NCBI GenBank assembly: GCA_020847975.1
Contig: JADLBD010000267.1
Span: 1 to 64,000, forward strand
Length of the DNA stretch: 64,000 nucleotides
Direction of reading: 5' to 3'
DNA from: Bryobacterales bacterium
GTDB taxonomy: Bacteria; Acidobacteriota; Terriglobia; Bryobacterales; Bryobacteraceae
The notes beneath the pieces were generated by a model, which saw only the letters and a list, made by a program, of their open reading frames with translations, made no database searches and was not told the DNA's origin. The number at the start of each line of letters is the position of its first letter. Positions within the stretch are counted from its first letter, which is position 1. A program made the position numbers and the translations under genes. Positions 61,301 to 64,000 of the stretch are shown here, one piece after another.

Positions 61301-61482
61301 TCATTGGTGAGGCCTTCGAGCCGGATGCCGGTCGATTGCTCCCGCATCGCGATCTTCACCCCGGGAACAGGCGCTCGCGCGGAATCGGTTACGGTTCCGG
61401 AGAAGAAGCCGTGGGTCAGTTGTGCGTGTGCTGCCATGACGGCCAGACCCGCGCCAAGAAGTATGCGGTGTGAGTAACACAT
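58348..61482 (-). CDS. Oar-like TonB-dependent receptor with carboxypeptidase-regulatory domain
   Basis: 1044 residues with a signal peptide (LLGAGLAVMAAHAQL). Residues about 25-110 form a CarboxypepD_reg Ig-like domain (GTVTDSARAPVPGVKIAMRE, YRFVGLEPGTYTLEYSKDGF). A plug follows (VERTLGREVISSVPLIGTRE, ITLDGMDNRDAQFKFV, VLTRGGNNQFHGEVYDYYG). The rest is a large beta-barrel with aromatic-rich strands, ending in the outer-membrane Phe signal (MKVRF). This is the OmpA-related Oar class abundant in Acidobacteria, used for uptake or secretion of large substrates. A GGGGA motif lies eight bases upstream of ATG. Confidence 0.93.
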   Translation of the reverse strand: MCYSHRILLGAGLAVMAAHAQLTHGFFSGTVTDSARAPVPGVKIAMREQSTGIRLEGLTNEAGVYRFVGLEPGTYTLEYSKDGFESIRLEGILLSTAQEVVLNEALTVAGTATSITVEGSTAGALLSRATPTVERTLGREVISSVPLIGTREVSDLALLAPGTVMTGSDSTSLRYSTNGVHQEFNKITLDGMDNRDAQFKFVSFNSNPDSVNEVQIRTNSFSAEFGGGLGAHVSVLTRGGNNQFHGEVYDYYGADWMSAQTLANKYAGLPDVRFNEHQAGVNAGGPIRKDRTFFFVQHQNVSHREGISANGIAAVTIPTPSGYGVLEKVPLAAGQTPQARAEVLSSLSFLPEIYGQVKRYDSVRTINLNGVPVEFGTTRIGIVRRSDLRRPQLRLDHRLSDKDMLSYRFQSGLYAAPVALGWPNTNNSFGARFASSEDIRQQLHNLRQTHMFTTALVNELRLSASRRADSVMARGNSTVSTTVSGMFNLGPDPGVPFVRPRNSYEAQEILTWTRGLHSVKFGGHLIFLDDTMSGPQQSTWTFNAFPNFFNNRADSAVLRLRPFYGNILSIRQNYFVQDDFKIRPSLILNIGARYQIANVPEGLFGAATPEMVTGGVQPPVRPDRNDLAPRLGLAYSPVAEEGWLRRVIGDHATVVRGGFGVAYSLLYEQTSGFLGVENNYPYSTAVSLDASQLINEYPALPARAAPGFDPRAAYNNYATSGKNPATHFYAFSVQREFAGVHVVELGYMGSRTYHLNLIGDRNPASLTAEQAQRVIAAGNSSVIPGVNQRRLHPEWGVRMVTDSVGYSNYNAGYVKFDRRFSRGLLIGANYTWSKSLGVTGDPIYRVQVMTNLRADYSRTLTEVPHRFVIHYVWQTPGHRFVEGWRIAGVSMWQSGLPFSILTGVDSNGDGIAATDRPDYRSGGKLSLDPVTGNWRTFVTPIDGTGIVVTPLSTTKAPLPYSMVRGGNLGRGTFRSPAISLWNLSVAKPFRLSERVQMDIRADGTNFFNHRNFSAPENRINNVNFGRNLSSPPSRVMQLSMKVRF

Positions 61483-61515
61483 GGTGATTCCCCAGCACTG
61501 ATCGGCAATGTTAGC

Positions 61516-62631
61516 TTACGGCAGCGCGATTCGAAAGACGAACCCCGTCAGCGTGCCCACGAACAGGTCGCCCGAAACCGGATCGCGCGCAATGGAATTC
61601 GGTAAAGGCAGTTTGTCAGCCAGCATCCGTTTTCCAGAACTGCCGACAAGTTGCACTCGTCCGGACGGCACGAGCACGTTTGCATAATCCAGAGTCACCT
61701 CGGTCACGGCAACGGAATCGGAAGAGAGGCAGGCCATGTCCACAACCGCGGTCAGGCCATCGGCCCAAGTTGTGACTACACCCGTGTCAGGGTCGATCTG
61801 TCTGAGGGATGCCTCTCCCTGTGGGAACGGCGCTTCTGTCAGAAAACTGACCAACAATTTCCCCTCTCTGCCGCAGACGGCGGATGGTGTGTTGTTCACC
61901 TGCTGATCGCCGCGGGACATGGGCGTGAACCGGATCAACGTGAGACTGCGGCCCGTGTCGAGGGCGATTTTGCTCACGGTCTCACTGCTGGCGTCCGTGA
62001 CATAGAGCGTCTGGTTGGCTTTGTCCAGGAATAGCCCCGTCGGCTCGGATGTCCTTACCGCAAAACCGGGCGCAAGAACATTGCGCACGAGTGGCCGGTA
62101 CGCCGCCAGCGCCCGAATTCTGAGATGCGCGTTGCCGCTCGCCAACTCCACGTCATAGCCGTCGAGCAAAGCCCAATGGTCCACAAGCGTCAGCGTGAAC
62201 GGCCCCTGCACATCGTCAATATCCGCGGAAAACTCCAATCGCAGAACCGAGCTAAAGATTGGCGACGACGGGCCATTCGGGTTGATGCCATGGTCCGGAG
62301 GTGTTCCGATCGTTACGTCACCGTCACCGATCGCCAGGTAGAGCACCCGGCCATCGAGGGCAATCCCCTTCGGACCCCAGGGAATGGTGTAGTGCGCCAA
62401 CCCCGATGGCAGCCCTTCCACCAGGCTTCGGCGTGTTCCATCGCGGTCAAGGATGGAAAGCCGGCCGGAATTGGGCTGTTGAGTCCCGCCCTCGCTCACG
62501 ATCAGGCTGCCCCGCGCCGTGAATGCCAAGCGCTGCGGCGCTTGCAAGCCGCCGGCAAACGGCGTCTGGGCCTTCGCCGTGATGGCGATCGCCAGGAAAG
62601 ACACGAATAGCATGGTTCGCCGCTGATACAT
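61516..62631 (-). CDS. Secreted ScyD/ScyE-like beta-propeller protein
   Basis: 371 residues from ATG 62631, supported by GGGAGG about eight bases upstream and a signal peptide (MLFVSFLAIAITAKAQ). The mature part is a six-bladed NHL/ScyD-like propeller (FAGGLQAPQRLAFTARGSLI, NSGRLSILDRDGTRRSLVEG, GPKGIALDGRVLYLAIGDGD, QTLYVTDASSETVSKIALD). The ScyD/ScyE family has structural roles and no clear enzymatic residues. It is followed (33 bases) by the TonB receptor gene, which may share its transcript. Confidence 0.78.
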   Translation of the reverse strand: MYQRRTMLFVSFLAIAITAKAQTPFAGGLQAPQRLAFTARGSLIVSEGGTQQPNSGRLSILDRDGTRRSLVEGLPSGLAHYTIPWGPKGIALDGRVLYLAIGDGDVTIGTPPDHGINPNGPSSPIFSSVLRLEFSADIDDVQGPFTLTLVDHWALLDGYDVELASGNAHLRIRALAAYRPLVRNVLAPGFAVRTSEPTGLFLDKANQTLYVTDASSETVSKIALDTGRSLTLIRFTPMSRGDQQVNNTPSAVCGREGKLLVSFLTEAPFPQGEASLRQIDPDTGVVTTWADGLTAVVDMACLSSDSVAVTEVTLDYANVLVPSGRVQLVGSSGKRMLADKLPLPNSIARDPVSGDLFVGTLTGFVFRIALP

Positions 62632-62662
62632 AGTGATCCTCCCTTGATGGTTTTGGTTGAAT

Positions 62663-64000
62663 TCAGAACGCGGGTGGCGCGATCTCGAGCAGCAAAGCAA
62701 TCACCGCCCAACACGTTCCCGCGGTAGAAATGAACTGATGGCGGCCGTAGGGAAATCCGGAATCGACGAACGGCTGCGCCGGAGCCGAGCGGGAACGCAC
62801 AAACCAGGTTCCGTCGTCCTGCTGCGTGCGCAGAAGATAGTCTATTCCGCGCAGCCACGCTTCGTCGCCTCGTTTGAGGGCCCCCGCCGCCGCGAGCGCG
62901 AACAGTGTCTCTCCCGTCGAATAAGGATCGCTTTCGAGCGTCTCCGTTTGCCCCCATCCTCCTTCAGGACGTTGAAGATCGAGTAGTTGCCGCGTGGCGG
63001 CCTCTACTGGCTCGCCCCGGGCGCCCGCCCAAACCAGACCCAGCGTGCGCATCACTTTGTCCTCAGTGCTCTGTGGCACTGACTCCATAAGCCATGTCTT
63101 GGCGCGCCCGATAGCCTCCCGGGAGCCTGCATGAATCCCCAAGGCCCGGATGCTGAGCGCGGTTGCCGTGAAGGAGTTCCCTTCAATCGGCGGACGGCGG
63201 GCCCCGGTTCCCCAGCCTCCACCGGGATGCTGAAGCTTTTGCAAGTACAGATTCAGATCATCCACAGCAGACTCGCTGGCTTGCCCGGCCGCCGAGGCAG
63301 CTACCACTACGTACGGGATGGCCGTACCGGCGTCGGTAATCCGCGCCCTGCCGGCCGCCAGTTCGTCATGGCGATCGCGGTAGTGATGCAGCAGGGCTTC
63401 CCGGGAACGCGCGAGCCAGTCCTGGTCAATTTGCATTCCAGCACTGCGCGCAGCGGTTACCGCAAGCACGGGTAGCGACAGGTGGTGGCACGAGGCGCAC
63501 CCCGCCGCCTTCGTGAACCGTTCGGAACTCGCCTCGACCGGAGGCAGCGCCTTGGCAACTCTCTCGCGAATGATCCGGTCGTAGGAAAGACCTGCCTTCA
63601 GCGCGGCGCGAGTCATAGTGCGATTCCCCGAGTTGATGGCGGCCGAGAGCAGGTCCCTGCCTTTCGGACCTGTTCCGTTTGCGGAAGCGCCGGCTTTCAA
63701 GATCCGGTCGACTATCTGCGGGGCAGTGTCATCCGCATATGCCGCCAGGAACAGCAAAACGCTCGATCCCAAGTCCGCCCCCGCATCCGCGAGAGCTTGG
63801 AAGATGTCCGGACGGTTCATGATCAAAGGGAAAGCAATCGGAGGCATCTGGTACTGCTTGCCGGCATTCGGGTCAGCACCGGATTGCAGCAGTCTCTTGA
63901 CGGCGCCCAAGTCTCCCACCGCCGCGGCGCGTACGAGATCCGTTTGCTGCCCGTAGACGGCCGGCGCCAGCGCAATCAGAATCACCGTGAATATGAAGTA
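62663..64000 (-). CDS. Ankyrin / heme c motif / cyclase-like toroid protein (5' end beyond window)
   Basis: At least 440 residues. The frame stays open to the window edge, giving YFIFTVILIALAPAVYGQQ, so the signal peptide starts at GTG 63985 or, more likely, upstream outside. Ankyrin-like repeats come first (LVRAAAVGDLGAVKRLLQSG). About 160 residues in is CASCHH, a CxxCH heme c site followed by LSLPVLAV. The C-terminal half resembles squalene-cyclase/prenyltransferase alpha-toroids (QHPGGGWGTGARRPP, QRPEGGWGQTETLESD, QQDDGTWFVRSR). The catalytic DXDD of true cyclases is not seen. It is periplasmic if the signal is right; function unknown. Confidence 0.72.
   Translation of the reverse strand, partial: YFIFTVILIALAPAVYGQQTDLVRAAAVGDLGAVKRLLQSGADPNAGKQYQMPPIAFPLIMNRPDIFQALADAGADLGSSVLLFLAAYADDTAPQIVDRILKAGASANGTGPKGRDLLSAAINSGNRTMTRAALKAGLSYDRIIRERVAKALPPVEASSERFTKAAGCASCHHLSLPVLAVTAARSAGMQIDQDWLARSREALLHHYRDRHDELAAGRARITDAGTAIPYVVVAASAAGQASESAVDDLNLYLQKLQHPGGGWGTGARRPPIEGNSFTATALSIRALGIHAGSREAIGRAKTWLMESVPQSTEDKVMRTLGLVWAGARGEPVEAATRQLLDLQRPEGGWGQTETLESDPYSTGETLFALAAAGALKRGDEAWLRGIDYLLRTQQDDGTWFVRSRSAPAQPFVDSGFPYGRHQFISTAGTCWAVIALLLEIAPPAF

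Noticed and set aside
1-64000. CRISPR array, rRNA operon, riboswitch, or replication origin
   Set aside because: No regularly spaced repeats, rRNA-like blocks, recognisable riboswitch cores or DnaA-box clusters were noticed on reading.

Overview
This window reads as GC-rich chromosomal DNA of an Acidobacteriota member close to the Bryobacterales / Solibacter group. That placement is an inference from gene content: two secreted proteins of the 'VWFA-related Acidobacterial domain' type, a large Oar-like TonB-dependent receptor with an N-terminal carboxypeptidase-regulatory domain, ASPIC/UnbV-FG-GAP proteins, a quinoprotein dehydrogenase, a degenerate GGDEF protein, and many secreted glycosidases. 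No rRNA, CRISPR array, complete prophage or complete IS element was seen.

Layout. 1-1627: a decayed island between the 3' end of one tRNA-Leu and a complete tRNA-Leu(UAA); it holds a broken TOTE-type primase gene, an orphan HicA-like toxin and an integrase tail. 1822-7365: small membrane protein, glutaminase-like protein, MgtC/DUF4010 membrane protein, GH29 fucosidase. 7469-7881: RHH antitoxin with a truncated PIN toxin. 7973-13396: quinoprotein with a C-terminal heme motif, and two secreted barrel-type proteins. 13403-24233: six genes joined by 1-4 base overlaps (arginase, D-Ala-D-Ala ligase, S41 protease, TPR-FG-GAP-UnbV protein, five-heme cytochrome-TPR membrane protein, FG-GAP-UnbV protein), followed by an FHA-DUF4123 fusion. 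26138-28978: a compact heme-copper oxidase operon with a SCO1 factor. 29069-33566: VWFA protein, phosphodiesterase, thioredoxin-like protein and MFS transporter. 33676-35448: a defence / toxin-antitoxin scrap heap with AbiE fragments, an intact MntA-HepT pair and a 63-base direct repeat copied from the end of the adjacent VWFA gene. 36416-49685: a very large secreted orphan, a spermidine-synthase-like membrane protein, a RHH/MazF pair with a striking operator, penicillin acylase, a CorC-type protein, degenerate GGDEF, VOC, a glycosidase and a methyltransferase. 49692-58281: lipoprotein fucosidase, sodium:solute symporter, an AT-richer SIR2-like gene, an enolase-superfamily dehydratase broken by one in-frame UGA, and a propeller-PHP protein coupled to it. 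58348-64000: TonB receptor, a ScyD-like propeller protein, and an ankyrin / heme-motif / cyclase-toroid protein that runs off the window.

How it fits together. The chromosomal core looks like a soil or sediment polysaccharide degrader: two fucosidases, several secreted TIM-barrel proteins, a symporter, an acid-sugar dehydratase and an outer-membrane receptor, plus extracytoplasmic electron transfer (quinoprotein, multiheme protein, oxidase). Accessory genes cluster at three points: the tRNA-Leu island, 33.7-35.4 kb and the SIR2 gene.

A pattern crossing the whole window is that many genes with no Shine-Dalgarno have a -10-like hexamer (TANNNT) 6-9 bases before the start codon. The clearest case has TTGACG-17 bases-TATAAT-8 bases-ATG. 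This suggests frequent leaderless transcription, alongside a second set of genes with ordinary GGAGG sites.
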